NCBI GenBank assembly: GCA_031553235.1
Contig: JAVBLS010000006.1
Span: 1 to 64,000 of the forward strand
From: Frigididesulfovibrio sp031553235
GTDB taxonomy: Bacteria; Desulfobacterota; Desulfovibrionia; Desulfovibrionales; Desulfovibrionaceae
DNA: 64,000 nucleotides
Reading direction: 5' to 3'
Shown: positions 12,865 to 21,471 of the stretch, one piece after another
Layout: every line of letters begins with the position of its first letter
Position numbering within the stretch: the stretch's first letter is position 1
Notes under the pieces: model-generated
The model's input: the letters and a program-made list of their open reading frames with translations, nothing else
Told to the model about the DNA's origin: nothing
Databases searched by the model: none
Program-made: the position numbers and the translations under genes

Positions 12865-13794
12865 AACAGAAGGCCTGGCGCGCCTGCGGGAAAACCTCGG
12901 GCCGGATTTTGCCAAGGCTGTGGAAATGCTTCTGGCCTGCACCGGACGCACGGCCGTCACCGGCATCGGCAAGTCCGGCCTGGTGGGGCGCAAAATCGCC
13001 GCCACCCTCTCTTCCACGGGTACGCCGGCCTGGTTTCTGCACCCGGTGGAGGGCGCCCACGGCGATCTCGGCTCGGTGCGACCGGGCGACGTGATCATTG
13101 CCATCTCCTACTCCGGCAGGACCGACGAGCTCAATGCCCTGCTCCCGGCCCTGCGCGCCCTGGGGGCCCAAATCATCGCCATTACCGGCAACCCGGCATC
13201 GGCTCTGACCCGTCTGGCCGACGTCACCCTGAACGCTTGGGTGCCGCGTGAGGCCTGTTCGCTCAATCTCGCGCCCACGACCAGCACCACCGCCACCCTG
13301 GCCCTGGGCGACGCCCTGGCCGTGTGCGTGATGGAGGGCAAGGCCTTTACCCCGTCGGACTTCAAGCGCTTCCACCCCGGCGGGGCCCTGGGGCAACGCC
13401 TGAGCCTGAAGGTGGCCGACATGATGCACCGGGAACCGCCCCGGGCGCCCGAAAACACCTCGTTGCGCGAGGCTCTGGCCTGCCTGGAGGCCGGAAAGCT
13501 CGGCGCGGTCTGCCTGGTGGACGAAAGAGGCGGCCTTTCCGGCATTCTGACCGACGGCGACGTGCGACGACTGGTGGTGCGCGGCCTGCCGGATCTTGAC
13601 GCTTCGGTGGCGGCCGTGATGACCAAGAATCCCCTGCGGGCCCGGCCGGACCAGAGCGCGGCCGAACTGGTGGACCTGATGGAGGGCCGGGCGGTGACCG
13701 TGCTGCCCGTGGTGGAAGCCGACAACTGCCTGGCCGGGGTCGTACACCTGCACGACATTCTGGGCAAAGGACAGGTAAAATTCTCGGGGTGAGC

Positions 13795-14685
13795 ATGAGT
13801 GAGAAAACCGTCAAAGGCAGCCGGGTTCTGGTGGAGCGCCGGCCCCTGCCCAACGAGTTCAATTGGTCGGGCAACTTTTACGGCGGCAACCTGATGCGCC
13901 TCATGGACGAAGTCGGGGCCATCTGCGCCCTGCGCCACGCGCGTGGCCCTCTGGTCACGGCCGCGGTGGAGCGCATGGAATTTTCCGCGCCCATCCGCTC
14001 CGGCGACATGATCACCTGCCATGCCCAAGTCAACCTGGTAGGTACCGCCTCCATGGAGGTCGGCATCCGGGTGGAGGCCGAAGACTGGACAAGCGGCGAA
14101 AGACGCCACGCGGGCACCTGCTACCTGACCTTTGTGGGCGTGGACGAAAACGGCAAACCCAAGGCCCTGCCCCAGGTGGAGGCAGAAGACGATGAAGACC
14201 GCCGGCGCATGGCCGACGCGGCCCGGCGCATGGCCCTCTCGCGCCTGGCCCGCAGGCACTCCGGAGGGCGCTCGCTGTACCTGCGCCTGCGCCTGCTGGA
14301 ACAACACTTCGCCGTCTGCCGGCTGCCCAAGGACGCCCCCCTGCCCCCGCTGCCCGAAGAGGATCTGCGCAGCTTTTCGCGCACCGATGACGGCCTGGCC
14401 CTGGTCGTCCGTCAGGAAGCCGCAACGCTCCTGGCCGGGACGCCGAACCTGGAGATCAAGGAAAACTACGCCTGTTTCCACGTGGCCGGCTCCACGGGCA
14501 TGAATATGGTCGGACGCTTCGCCTCCCTGACCACCATTCTGGCCGCGGCCGGGGTGCCCATTTTTGCCCTGTCCACCTTTGGCACCGACTACTTTCTGGT
14601 GGCTCCGGACCTGCTGGAAAAAACCACTGAAGTGCTCGAAGCCGCCGGGCACTCGGTCAAACGCCCCAAAGGGCGAAAGCCGTGA
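13795..14685 (+). CDS. Hotdog-fold acyl-CoA thioesterase fused to an ACT domain
   Basis: A 296-residue two-domain protein. Residues 10-140 form a YciA/BACH-type hotdog thioesterase domain: WSGNFYGGNLMRLMDEVGAI (active-site helix with the aspartate), VERMEFSAPIRSGDMI and GTCYLTFVGVDENG. Residues 158-290 resemble the CASTOR-type ACT domain that usually occurs as a small stand-alone protein: LRLLEQHFAVCRLPKDAPLP, then a short strand region, then VPIFALSTFGTDYFLV. The thioesterase would hydrolyse an acyl-CoA in the cytosol; the ACT part could sense an amino acid or other small ligand. The ATG at 13795 has GGGGTG upstream; a GTG at 13789 is possible. The start abuts the kdsD stop. Confidence 0.85.
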   Translation: MSEKTVKGSRVLVERRPLPNEFNWSGNFYGGNLMRLMDEVGAICALRHARGPLVTAAVERMEFSAPIRSGDMITCHAQVNLVGTASMEVGIRVEAEDWTSGERRHAGTCYLTFVGVDENGKPKALPQVEAEDDEDRRRMADAARRMALSRLARRHSGGRSLYLRLRLLEQHFAVCRLPKDAPLPPLPEEDLRSFSRTDDGLALVVRQEAATLLAGTPNLEIKENYACFHVAGSTGMNMVGRFASLTTILAAAGVPIFALSTFGTDYFLVAPDLLEKTTEVLEAAGHSVKRPKGRKP

Positions 14686-14692
14686 CCCCCTG

Positions 14693-16201
14693 ATGTTCTA
14701 CGAAATTTTCATCGCTCTGTTCGCCCTGGGCATCTTCGGCCTGGCCCTGTTCGGCGTCTGGCAGGTCATTTCACGTTTGCGCGGCAAAGAAAATGCCGCG
14801 GGCGGCACCGGCGACTCCCTCGGCAGGCTCACCAGCAGCCTATTTTTCCGCGCCCTGATGGTTGCGGGCATTATCCTGCTGTTGCTCGTACCCCTGGCCT
14901 TTGTGGATGAAATCGTCGACGAGCGCGCCGATTTCCAGCGCGAAGCCATAGGCAACATCGCCGGCCTCTGGGGCAGGCCCCAGACCGTGGCCGGCCCGGT
15001 GCTGGCCGTGCCTTACGAGGTCTGGCGCGAGACCACCGAAAGCGTGACCACCTCGGACGGCAAGACCATCACCATTCCCAAGCGCTACCGGCGAAGCGGG
15101 GTCAAGCTCTTTCTGCCCAAAAATCTGCACATCCTGACCGTGCTGCAGCCCAAGACTCTGCACCAGGGCATCTACGACTACGTGGTCTATTCCGGTTCTC
15201 TGGCCCTGTCCGGCGACTTTCCCCTGATTCCCGAGGCCGAGTTTGACGACGCCCCGGCCGCCGTGCACTGGGACAAGGCCTGGACCGCAGTGGGCATCAG
15301 CGACGTCAAGGCCCTGTCCACGCAAAAACGCATGACCTGGAACGGCCAAGACCAGGAGACCTTCTCGCCCGGCACCGACCTGAAAGACGTGATCGGCCCG
15401 GGCTTTCACATCAAGACCCCGGTGCAGCCGGGCCGCGAAGTCCAAAACTTTCTCCTGACCATTTCCCTGCAGGGCAGCGGCGGCATCTACTTCGCCCCGG
15501 TGGGCGAAACCACGGCCCTGACCGTGACCGGCACCTGGAACGCCCCGAGCTTTGCCGGCAACTTGAGTCCGCGCAACCGCAGCATCGCGGCCAACGGCTT
15601 CATGGCCGACTGGAGCATTCCCAACTTGAGCCGCACCTATCCCCAGGTGGGGGATCTCGGGGACTCGGCCTTCAGCGGCGAAGATCGCGGCGAATCCATT
15701 CTATCCTTCACGCCCGGAGTCAACCTGTACGAGAGCGTCTCGCTCTACCGCATGACCACCCGGGCGGTGAAATACGGCATCCTGTTCATCGGCCTGACCT
15801 TCATCTCCCTGTTCTGCTTCGAGCTTTCGACCGGCAGCCGGCTGCACTTCATGCAATACGGCCTGGTGGGCGTTTCCATGAGCCTGTTTTATCTGGTGCT
15901 GCTCTCTCTGGCCGAGCACAGCTCCTTCGGCCTTGCCTTTGCCGCGGCCGGGCTTATCTCGGTATTGATGAACGGGCTCTATATCATGGCCGCCATGCGC
16001 AGCCTCGGGCGCGGGCTCACGGTCATGGGCCTGCTGGCCGGGCTGTACGCAGTGCTTTACGCCCTGCTGCAAATGGAAGATTATGCCCTGCTCATGGGCA
16101 CCGCTCTGGTGCTCATCGTGGTCGGCGTGCTCATGTATCTTACCCGCAATCTGCCGGTGAACGGCGGTAAAATCGCGCCGGGCGCGGACGCCCGGAGTTA
16201 A
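14693..16201 (+). CDS. creD: CreD family inner-membrane protein
   Basis: A 502-residue protein. The start at ATG 14693 gives MFYEIFIALFALGIFGLAL, a membrane segment; a second follows around residues 55-75 (ALMVAGIILLLLVPLAFVDEI). Between about 80 and 350 lies the large periplasmic-side region typical of CreD, with ERADFQREAIGNIAGLWGRP near its start and SPRNRSIAANGF later. The C-terminal 150 residues hold five or six hydrophobic segments (YGILFIGLTFISLFCFEL onward). CreD is the membrane protein of the cre regulon in Escherichia coli; its biochemical role is not settled. Here it has no creBC beside it. It follows the thioesterase gene by seven bases and precedes der by seven. Confidence 0.88.
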   Translation: MFYEIFIALFALGIFGLALFGVWQVISRLRGKENAAGGTGDSLGRLTSSLFFRALMVAGIILLLLVPLAFVDEIVDERADFQREAIGNIAGLWGRPQTVAGPVLAVPYEVWRETTESVTTSDGKTITIPKRYRRSGVKLFLPKNLHILTVLQPKTLHQGIYDYVVYSGSLALSGDFPLIPEAEFDDAPAAVHWDKAWTAVGISDVKALSTQKRMTWNGQDQETFSPGTDLKDVIGPGFHIKTPVQPGREVQNFLLTISLQGSGGIYFAPVGETTALTVTGTWNAPSFAGNLSPRNRSIAANGFMADWSIPNLSRTYPQVGDLGDSAFSGEDRGESILSFTPGVNLYESVSLYRMTTRAVKYGILFIGLTFISLFCFELSTGSRLHFMQYGLVGVSMSLFYLVLLSLAEHSSFGLAFAAAGLISVLMNGLYIMAAMRSLGRGLTVMGLLAGLYAVLYALLQMEDYALLMGTALVLIVVGVLMYLTRNLPVNGGKIAPGADARS

Positions 16202-16208
16202 GGACGGC

Positions 16209-17882
16209 ATGACTGTTTCCTCTCTGCCCAAGGTGGCCCTGCTGGGCCGGCCCAACGTGGGTAAATCCACTCTGTTCAACCGGCTGATCCGCAGCAACCG
16301 GGCCATTACCCACGACCGCCCGGGCGTGACCCGCGACCGCATGGAAGGCCGGGTGACCCGCGAAGGCGAAAGCTTCATTCTCATCGACACCGGCGGCGTG
16401 ACCCTGGACGGCTCAAGCACCCCGGCCGAAGGGCCGGATTCCCTGCGCGGTTTTGAAGCCGCCGTGCTTGAGCAGGCCGAATCGGCCGTGGCCGAGGCCG
16501 CCCTGCTGTTGCTGGTGGTGGACGGCCGCGAAGGTCTGACTCCCTTTGACGCCCACCTGGCGGCTTTTCTGCGCCGCAAAAACAAGCCCCTGATCCTGCT
16601 GATCAACAAAATCGACGGCCCGGAAAAAGAGGCCCTGCTCATGGCCGATTTCCATGCCCTGGGCCTGGACTGTCGGGCCATCTCCTCGGCCCACGGCCGG
16701 GGCGTGCGCGAGCTGGAAAGCGAGATCCTCGAGCGATTGTTCCCGCCGGTCGAGGACCATGACGATCCGGTGCCGGAAATTCTCCTGAAAGGCGCAAGCC
16801 GGCGCCAACGCAAGCGTCTGCAGGCCGAGTACCGGGCCGGGCGGACCGGCGGGGCTTCGGCGGAAAATCCGGACATCGACGGCGCCCCGAGCCTGGAAGA
16901 AAACCCGGAACGCGACGATGCCCTGAGCGACGAAGGCGCGGTAAACGACGACGAAATTAAGGGCTGCTGCGCCGATGAAGAGGATCTCTGCCCGGCGGAA
17001 GGGTCCGACTGGGAGATCGACTTCTGTGCAGATGACGGTTCCGACCGCGAAGCAACCTCTCCGCCCGAGGACGCACCCGACGCACCCCTGCGCCTGGCCC
17101 TGCTCGGCCGGCCCAATGCGGGCAAGTCTTCGCTGGTCAACGCCCTGGTCGGCAAGAACCGGATGATCGTCAGCGACATTGCCGGCACCACCCGCGACAG
17201 CGTGGATGTGGCCGTGGAAGTGGGCGGACGCCCCGTGACCTTCGTGGACACGGCCGGCGTGCGCCGGCGCACCAAGATCACCGACCAGGTGGAGCGTTAC
17301 AGCGTCAACTCCTCGATTAAAAGCAGCACCAAGGCCCAGGTCACCCTGCTGGTGCTGGACGGCGAAGAGGGCCTGACCGCCCAGGACAAGCGCCTGATCG
17401 ACCTGCTGCACGAGCGGCGCACGCCCTTCATGGTGCTGGTCAACAAGTGCGACCTGATTTTGCCCAAGCTGCGCAAGGAAGCCGAACAGGCCTACCGCAA
17501 GGCCCTGGTTTTTTGCCCGCACGTGCCCCTGCTTATGGTTTCGGCCCTCAAAGGCCGTAACCTGGACAAGATCGTCTCCACGGCCGAGAGCATCCGCCGC
17601 GAATGCGGGACGCGCATCGGCACCGGTCGGCTCAACCGGGCCCTGGAGAGTGTCCTGGCCGCCCACCAGCCGCCCCTGGTCAAGGGCGTGCGGGCCAAAT
17701 TCTTCTATTTGACCCAGGCCGAAACCGCGCCGCCGACCTTTGTATTTTTCGTTTCCGACGCCGAGCGCGTGCCGGCCACTTACGCCCGGCACCTGGAGCG
17801 CTCCCTGCGCAAAACCTTCGGCATTGTCCATGCGCCCATGCGGGTGCACTTTCGCTCAAGCCACAAGAAAGGACGCGGCTGA
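16209..17882 (+). CDS. der: Ribosome biogenesis GTPase Der (EngA)
   Basis: A 557-residue protein with two GTPase domains, needed for 50S subunit assembly. G-domain 1 (residues 5-180) has GRPNVGKSTLFNRL, DTGGV and NKIDG. G-domain 2 (about 295-465) has GRPNAGKSSLVNAL, DTAGVRRR and NKCDL. A KH-like domain follows. The link between G-domains, about residues 195-293, is far longer than in Escherichia coli Der: it starts with a basic SRRQRKRLQAEYRAGR patch and becomes very acidic (about 25 Asp/Glu), with four cysteines. This accounts for the extra length over the usual 440-490 residues. Its stop overlaps the histidine kinase start (TGATG). Confidence 0.97.
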   Translation: MTVSSLPKVALLGRPNVGKSTLFNRLIRSNRAITHDRPGVTRDRMEGRVTREGESFILIDTGGVTLDGSSTPAEGPDSLRGFEAAVLEQAESAVAEAALLLLVVDGREGLTPFDAHLAAFLRRKNKPLILLINKIDGPEKEALLMADFHALGLDCRAISSAHGRGVRELESEILERLFPPVEDHDDPVPEILLKGASRRQRKRLQAEYRAGRTGGASAENPDIDGAPSLEENPERDDALSDEGAVNDDEIKGCCADEEDLCPAEGSDWEIDFCADDGSDREATSPPEDAPDAPLRLALLGRPNAGKSSLVNALVGKNRMIVSDIAGTTRDSVDVAVEVGGRPVTFVDTAGVRRRTKITDQVERYSVNSSIKSSTKAQVTLLVLDGEEGLTAQDKRLIDLLHERRTPFMVLVNKCDLILPKLRKEAEQAYRKALVFCPHVPLLMVSALKGRNLDKIVSTAESIRRECGTRIGTGRLNRALESVLAAHQPPLVKGVRAKFFYLTQAETAPPTFVFFVSDAERVPATYARHLERSLRKTFGIVHAPMRVHFRSSHKKGRG

Positions 17883-19486
17883 TGCCTTCGCACTTACCCA
17901 GACAAGTGGTGGTGCGCAAGAAGACCCCCGAGCAGGAGCGCGCCGACGAACTGGCCGAAGCCGTGACCTCGGCCTCGCCGGCCGAACTGCAACGCCTGCT
18001 GCGCATCCTGCACATGGTGCCCTTCTATGTCATGCTCCTGGGCAAGAACCATCGCGTGCACTTTCACAACCGGGCTTTTGAGCAGTATTTCGGCGTGCCC
18101 GGCGATCGCCCCTGCTACGCGATCCTGCGCGAGCTGGATGCGCCCTGCCGCTTCTGCCCGCCGCTTGAAGATTCGGCTTCCGGCTCTTCCTGCGTCATGG
18201 AATGGGTGTCGCCCGCCACCAAGCACGCCTTCCGGGTCTATGCCTACCCCTTTCGGGAAAACGGCGGCGAGCCCCTGGTGCTCAAGGTGGGCTTCAACAT
18301 CACTTCCAACGTGCGGGTGCAGCAGGCCCTCGACTTGAGCGAGCAGAGCTATCGGACCATCACCGACAACCTGTCCATCGGCATCGCCGTGCTGGGGCTG
18401 GATCTGGCCGTGCGGGCCGGCAATCGCCGGCTGGCCGACTGGTTCGGCCCCGGCTTTGAACAGGGCCGCTCCATCTGTGAAATTCTGCTCTGCCCCGGGC
18501 ACGAGCACAAGCCCCAGAGCGGCTTCTGCCCGGATTGCGCTTTTCGCCGGGCCATTGACGAGGGCAAGCCGCGTGAGCGTGAGCTCCCGGTGGTTTTCCA
18601 GAACGGTGAAGAGCGCAGTGTGCGCCTGGTGGCCTGTCCCGTGGCCCCGCGTCAGGGCGTGGCCCGGGCGCTGATCATGATGCTTGAGGACGTTACCGAA
18701 CGGCAGCGGGTCAGCCGGCAACTGCAGCGCGCCCGTAAACTCGAAGCCATGGGCACCCTGGCCGGGGGCATTGCCCACGAAATCAACCAGCCCCTCTCCG
18801 CCCTGCACCTCTATGCCGGCGGCCTGCAGATGCTTCTGGAAAAGCAGGGTGAGGTCTCCGCAGAAGTGACCCAGGAACGCCTCTCGCTGATCATGAACGA
18901 GGCCGAAAAAATCCGCAACATCATCACGCACATGCGTGCCCTGGTGCTGCGCGAGGGCCCCCCGACGGTCGAGGCCGTGGATCTGCACGGGGTGCTGCGC
19001 GGGGCCGTGGACTTGATGCACGAACGTTTTGCCGAGCGTCGGGTGGAGCTGCGCCTGGAGGTTCCGGCCGAACTGCCGAAACCCGCGGCAGGCAGGGTGC
19101 AGTTGGAGCAGGTCTTCGTCAACCTGTTGTCCAATGCCCTGGATGCCGTGGATGCGCGCAAGGGCCAAGGCAACCTGCGGCTGGTGCGCCTGCGGGCGTG
19201 CCTGGATGGGGAATCCGGACGGGTGCGCCTGGAGGTGGCCGACAGCGGCTCCGGCCTGTCCGAGGCCGGCGAGCGTATTTTCGACCCCTTTTTCACCACC
19301 AAGGAGCCGCACCGGGGCATGGGCCTGGGGCTTTCCATCGTCAACGGCATGGTCCGGCAGTGGGGCGGCGAGCTGCGGGCCGTGGCCCGGCACCCGGAGC
19401 TGGGCGGAGCGGTGTTCATTGTGCTGCTGCCCCTGGCGGGCGAGAAGCCGGCCTTGGCCTCGGAACATGAAGAAGTGTTGGAGTAG
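17882..19486 (+). CDS. PAS-domain sensor histidine kinase, orphan
   Basis: A 534-residue cytosolic-looking kinase without membrane segments. Two PAS domains (about 40-150 and 155-280) each carry a cysteine cluster: CYAILRELDAPCRFCP in the first, CEILLCPGHEH..CPDC in the second, so a metal, haem or redox signal is possible. The HisKA phosphoacceptor motif is GTLAGGIAHEINQPLSAL (histidine near residue 300). The ATPase domain has NLLSNALDAV (N box), ADSGSGLS (G1), FDPFFTTK (F box) and GMGLGLSI (G2). The start overlaps the der stop. No response regulator lies nearby, so its partner is elsewhere. A terminator follows, closing the purF-led run. Confidence 0.93.
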   Translation: MPSHLPRQVVVRKKTPEQERADELAEAVTSASPAELQRLLRILHMVPFYVMLLGKNHRVHFHNRAFEQYFGVPGDRPCYAILRELDAPCRFCPPLEDSASGSSCVMEWVSPATKHAFRVYAYPFRENGGEPLVLKVGFNITSNVRVQQALDLSEQSYRTITDNLSIGIAVLGLDLAVRAGNRRLADWFGPGFEQGRSICEILLCPGHEHKPQSGFCPDCAFRRAIDEGKPRERELPVVFQNGEERSVRLVACPVAPRQGVARALIMMLEDVTERQRVSRQLQRARKLEAMGTLAGGIAHEINQPLSALHLYAGGLQMLLEKQGEVSAEVTQERLSLIMNEAEKIRNIITHMRALVLREGPPTVEAVDLHGVLRGAVDLMHERFAERRVELRLEVPAELPKPAAGRVQLEQVFVNLLSNALDAVDARKGQGNLRLVRLRACLDGESGRVRLEVADSGSGLSEAGERIFDPFFTTKEPHRGMGLGLSIVNGMVRQWGGELRAVARHPELGGAVFIVLLPLAGEKPALASEHEEVLE

Positions 19487-19793
19487 CTCCCGGGCGACCG
19501 AACGCCGATGCCCTTCCATCACAGAAGTGCCGCCGTTTTTTTCCGGCGGCACTTTTTTACTCCAGGTGATTTCTGAAGTCCCAGGCAAGCAACATCTCGC
19601 AACAGTTCTCCGACATAGCTACACGATGGATGGATATAAAAATATTGCATTTATACCGTTATTATTTCATACTACATCTAACCTGGAGTTGCCGCAAAGC
19701 ATATTTATTTCAAAAAGCATGAAATAAATATGTATTTTTATATATCAATTCACTTTATTACAAATTGAAACACTCGCCATGGAGGTGAAGACA
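19487..19793. other. Intergenic region with terminator and AT-rich promoter region
   Basis: The first part carries the terminator of the kinase gene. From about 19600 to 19780 the DNA is strongly AT-rich (TATAAAAATATTGC, AAATAAATATG, TATATATCAATTC) and probably holds the promoter for the lipoprotein genes that follow. No gene is seen. Confidence 0.5.
19525..19558 (+). terminator. Rho-independent terminator after the histidine kinase gene
   Basis: AAGTGCCGCCG (19525-19535) pairs with CGGCGGCACTT (19544-19554) across an eight-base loop and runs into a T tract. Confidence 0.92.
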
Positions 19794-20204
19794 ATGCGTT
19801 TTTTGGGGAAAATAGTGTCGATCCTGTTCATTCTCTGTGCATTTGGCTGCAGTTCGGCACAAAAGCACAGGGCGGACGTTCGTGACGACAACTCGGACAA
19901 AATTTCCGTCGGCACGGTGCAGCGGGAGATTCGGGTCGGCTTGTCCGGCTCGGATGTCGTCGCGGCGCTGGGTTCGCCGAACATGGTCACCACCGACACG
20001 CAACGCCGGGAAACCTGGGTCTACGACAAAGTTTCCACCGAGCGGGTTTCTTCCGCAAGCAGCGGCGGCCTGTGGATATTGCTTGCAGGCAACAGCGGCA
20101 GTGCCGGAGCGTCTTCCACATCCCAGCGCACCCTGACGATCATCATCAAATTCGATGAAAACGGCATGGTGAGGGATTATTCATACAGACAGTCCAGTTT
20201 TTAG
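19794..20204 (+). CDS. Small lipoprotein with SmpA/OmlA (BamE-like) domain
   Basis: A 136-residue protein. The ATG at 19794 follows an excellent GGAGGTG ribosome-binding site; an in-frame ATG at 19779 overlaps that site and is rejected. The signal peptide ends in a lipobox (CAFGC), so the mature protein is lipidated at Cys. Residues 45-75 (VQREIRVGLSGSDVVAALG, then SPNMVTTD) and the following ETWVYDK are the pattern of the SmpA/OmlA fold shared with BamE. The C-terminal TIIIKFDENGMVRDYSY is also typical. It is probably an envelope lipoprotein, co-transcribed with the two lipoprotein genes that follow, eight bases downstream. Confidence 0.8.
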   Translation: MRFLGKIVSILFILCAFGCSSAQKHRADVRDDNSDKISVGTVQREIRVGLSGSDVVAALGSPNMVTTDTQRRETWVYDKVSTERVSSASSGGLWILLAGNSGSAGASSTSQRTLTIIIKFDENGMVRDYSYRQSSF

Positions 20205-20212
20205 AGGACAAC

Positions 20213-20950
20213 ATGCTCAGGCACTCAACTCTTCTCAGTCTCTGTGTGCTTCTGCTTTCGGGCTGCATGCCCGGCATCCCCAAGGACGCCCTCAAGCTCA
20301 GCCCGGAATCTCTTGCCGAAAGACAACTGCAAACCCGTCGTTTTGAAACCGTCAACCACCAGGCCATGCTGAGCGCTGCCTCGGCCGTGTTCCAGGATCT
20401 CGGCTTCAGCCTGGATGAATCAGAATACACGCTGGGAGTGCTGGTCGGCTCCAAACACAGAGACGCCACCAGCGGCGCACAGATAGCGGGCGCCGTCGTT
20501 CTGGCCGCCCTCACCGGCGCCGTTACCCATGTGGACAGGGATCAGATCATCCGCGCCTCCATGGTGATGCGGGAAATAGAAAGCCCGAACGAAAACGGCA
20601 AACCGGCGGAATCGCAACGCCTGTCGCCCGAAAAGATCGACTCGATCAAAACCAATGTGTCCAAAGCCGTTGCCGACGGCCTGAAGGATCGTTTCCCGGG
20701 CGAGGTGAGCCGAAAAATCGCCGCCAAAATAGCCGACGATACGGCCACAACTCTGACCGACGAATTGACCACCCTGATGCAGGTTCGCTCCGGCAGCGGC
20801 TCATCCACCGTGCGCGTGACGTTTCAACGTGTGATCTACAATACTGCCGGGCAGGTCACCACAACGGAACAGATCAAAGACCCGGTGGTATACAGGCAAT
20901 TCTTCGATAAACTTGCGCAAGCGGTCTTTCTGGAGGCACACGAAATATGA
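20213..20950 (+). CDS. Lipoprotein of unknown function (larger paralogue)
   Basis: A 245-residue protein with a signal peptide and lipobox LLSGC. The family is not recognised by name. The N-terminal part, RQLQTRRFET, then VFQDLGFSLDESEYTLGVL, matches the next gene's RQMQTRYFDT, then TLQDLGFVIDKASYELGAV. The C-terminal YRQFFDKLAQAVFLEAH likewise matches YQRFFDALAKSMFLQAH. It differs by a central insertion of about 90 residues that contains a hydrophobic stretch (AQIAGAVVLAALTGAVTHV) and a charged helical segment. It overlaps the next start by four bases (ATGA), so the two are coupled. Confidence 0.78.
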   Translation: MLRHSTLLSLCVLLLSGCMPGIPKDALKLSPESLAERQLQTRRFETVNHQAMLSAASAVFQDLGFSLDESEYTLGVLVGSKHRDATSGAQIAGAVVLAALTGAVTHVDRDQIIRASMVMREIESPNENGKPAESQRLSPEKIDSIKTNVSKAVADGLKDRFPGEVSRKIAAKIADDTATTLTDELTTLMQVRSGSGSSTVRVTFQRVIYNTAGQVTTTEQIKDPVVYRQFFDKLAQAVFLEAHEI

Positions 20951-21372
20951 AAAAAGCACTGTTGAGCATTCTTCTGCCGGTAGTTCTCCTGGCCGGCGGT
21001 TGCGCCGTTTCCGCGCAGAAAGGAGTTCTGGACACAGGCGGGGAATCCCAGCTCAAACTGCGCCAGATGCAGACCCGCTATTTCGATACCGCCGACAAGA
21101 AGAAAACCATGGAGAGCGTGATCGCCACCTTGCAAGACCTGGGGTTCGTCATCGACAAGGCCTCCTATGAGCTCGGGGCGGTCAGCGCCACCAAGCTTTC
21201 CGGGTACAATCTGCGCATGACCGTCAACGTCATCCCGCGCGGTACGGAAAAGATGATGGTCCGCGCCAACGCCCAGTATAATGTTCAGGCGGTGGATGAT
21301 CCGCTTCCGTACCAGCGGTTTTTCGATGCCTTGGCAAAATCCATGTTTTTGCAGGCGCATCTGGATGAGTAG
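20947..21372 (+). CDS. Lipoprotein of unknown function (shorter paralogue)
   Basis: A 141-residue protein with a signal peptide ending LLAGGC (lipidated Cys). It is a compact version of the preceding lipoprotein: the same N-terminal alpha-beta unit and C-terminal helix, without the central insertion. Its start overlaps the previous stop. The gene is last in its transcription unit; a strong bidirectional terminator follows. Both products probably sit at the inner face of the outer membrane. No function can be assigned. Confidence 0.78.
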   Translation: MKKALLSILLPVVLLAGGCAVSAQKGVLDTGGESQLKLRQMQTRYFDTADKKKTMESVIATLQDLGFVIDKASYELGAVSATKLSGYNLRMTVNVIPRGTEKMMVRANAQYNVQAVDDPLPYQRFFDALAKSMFLQAHLDE

Positions 21373-21388
21373 CACGACCGGACCCCGG

Positions 21389-21437
21389 CATGAAAAATGC
21401 CCACAGCGGTTTCCATCCCCCGTGGGCATTTTTCATG
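21389..21437. terminator. Bidirectional terminator between convergent genes
   Basis: A perfect 16-bp stem, CATGAAAAATGCCCAC (21389-21404) with GTGGGCATTTTTCATG (21422-21437), places A/T tracts on both sides. It serves the lipoprotein run from the left and the DUF2156 gene from the right. Confidence 0.85.
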
Positions 21438-21471
21438 GGGAAGGGCAACAGGCCGGCCCCTCAACCCCGCC

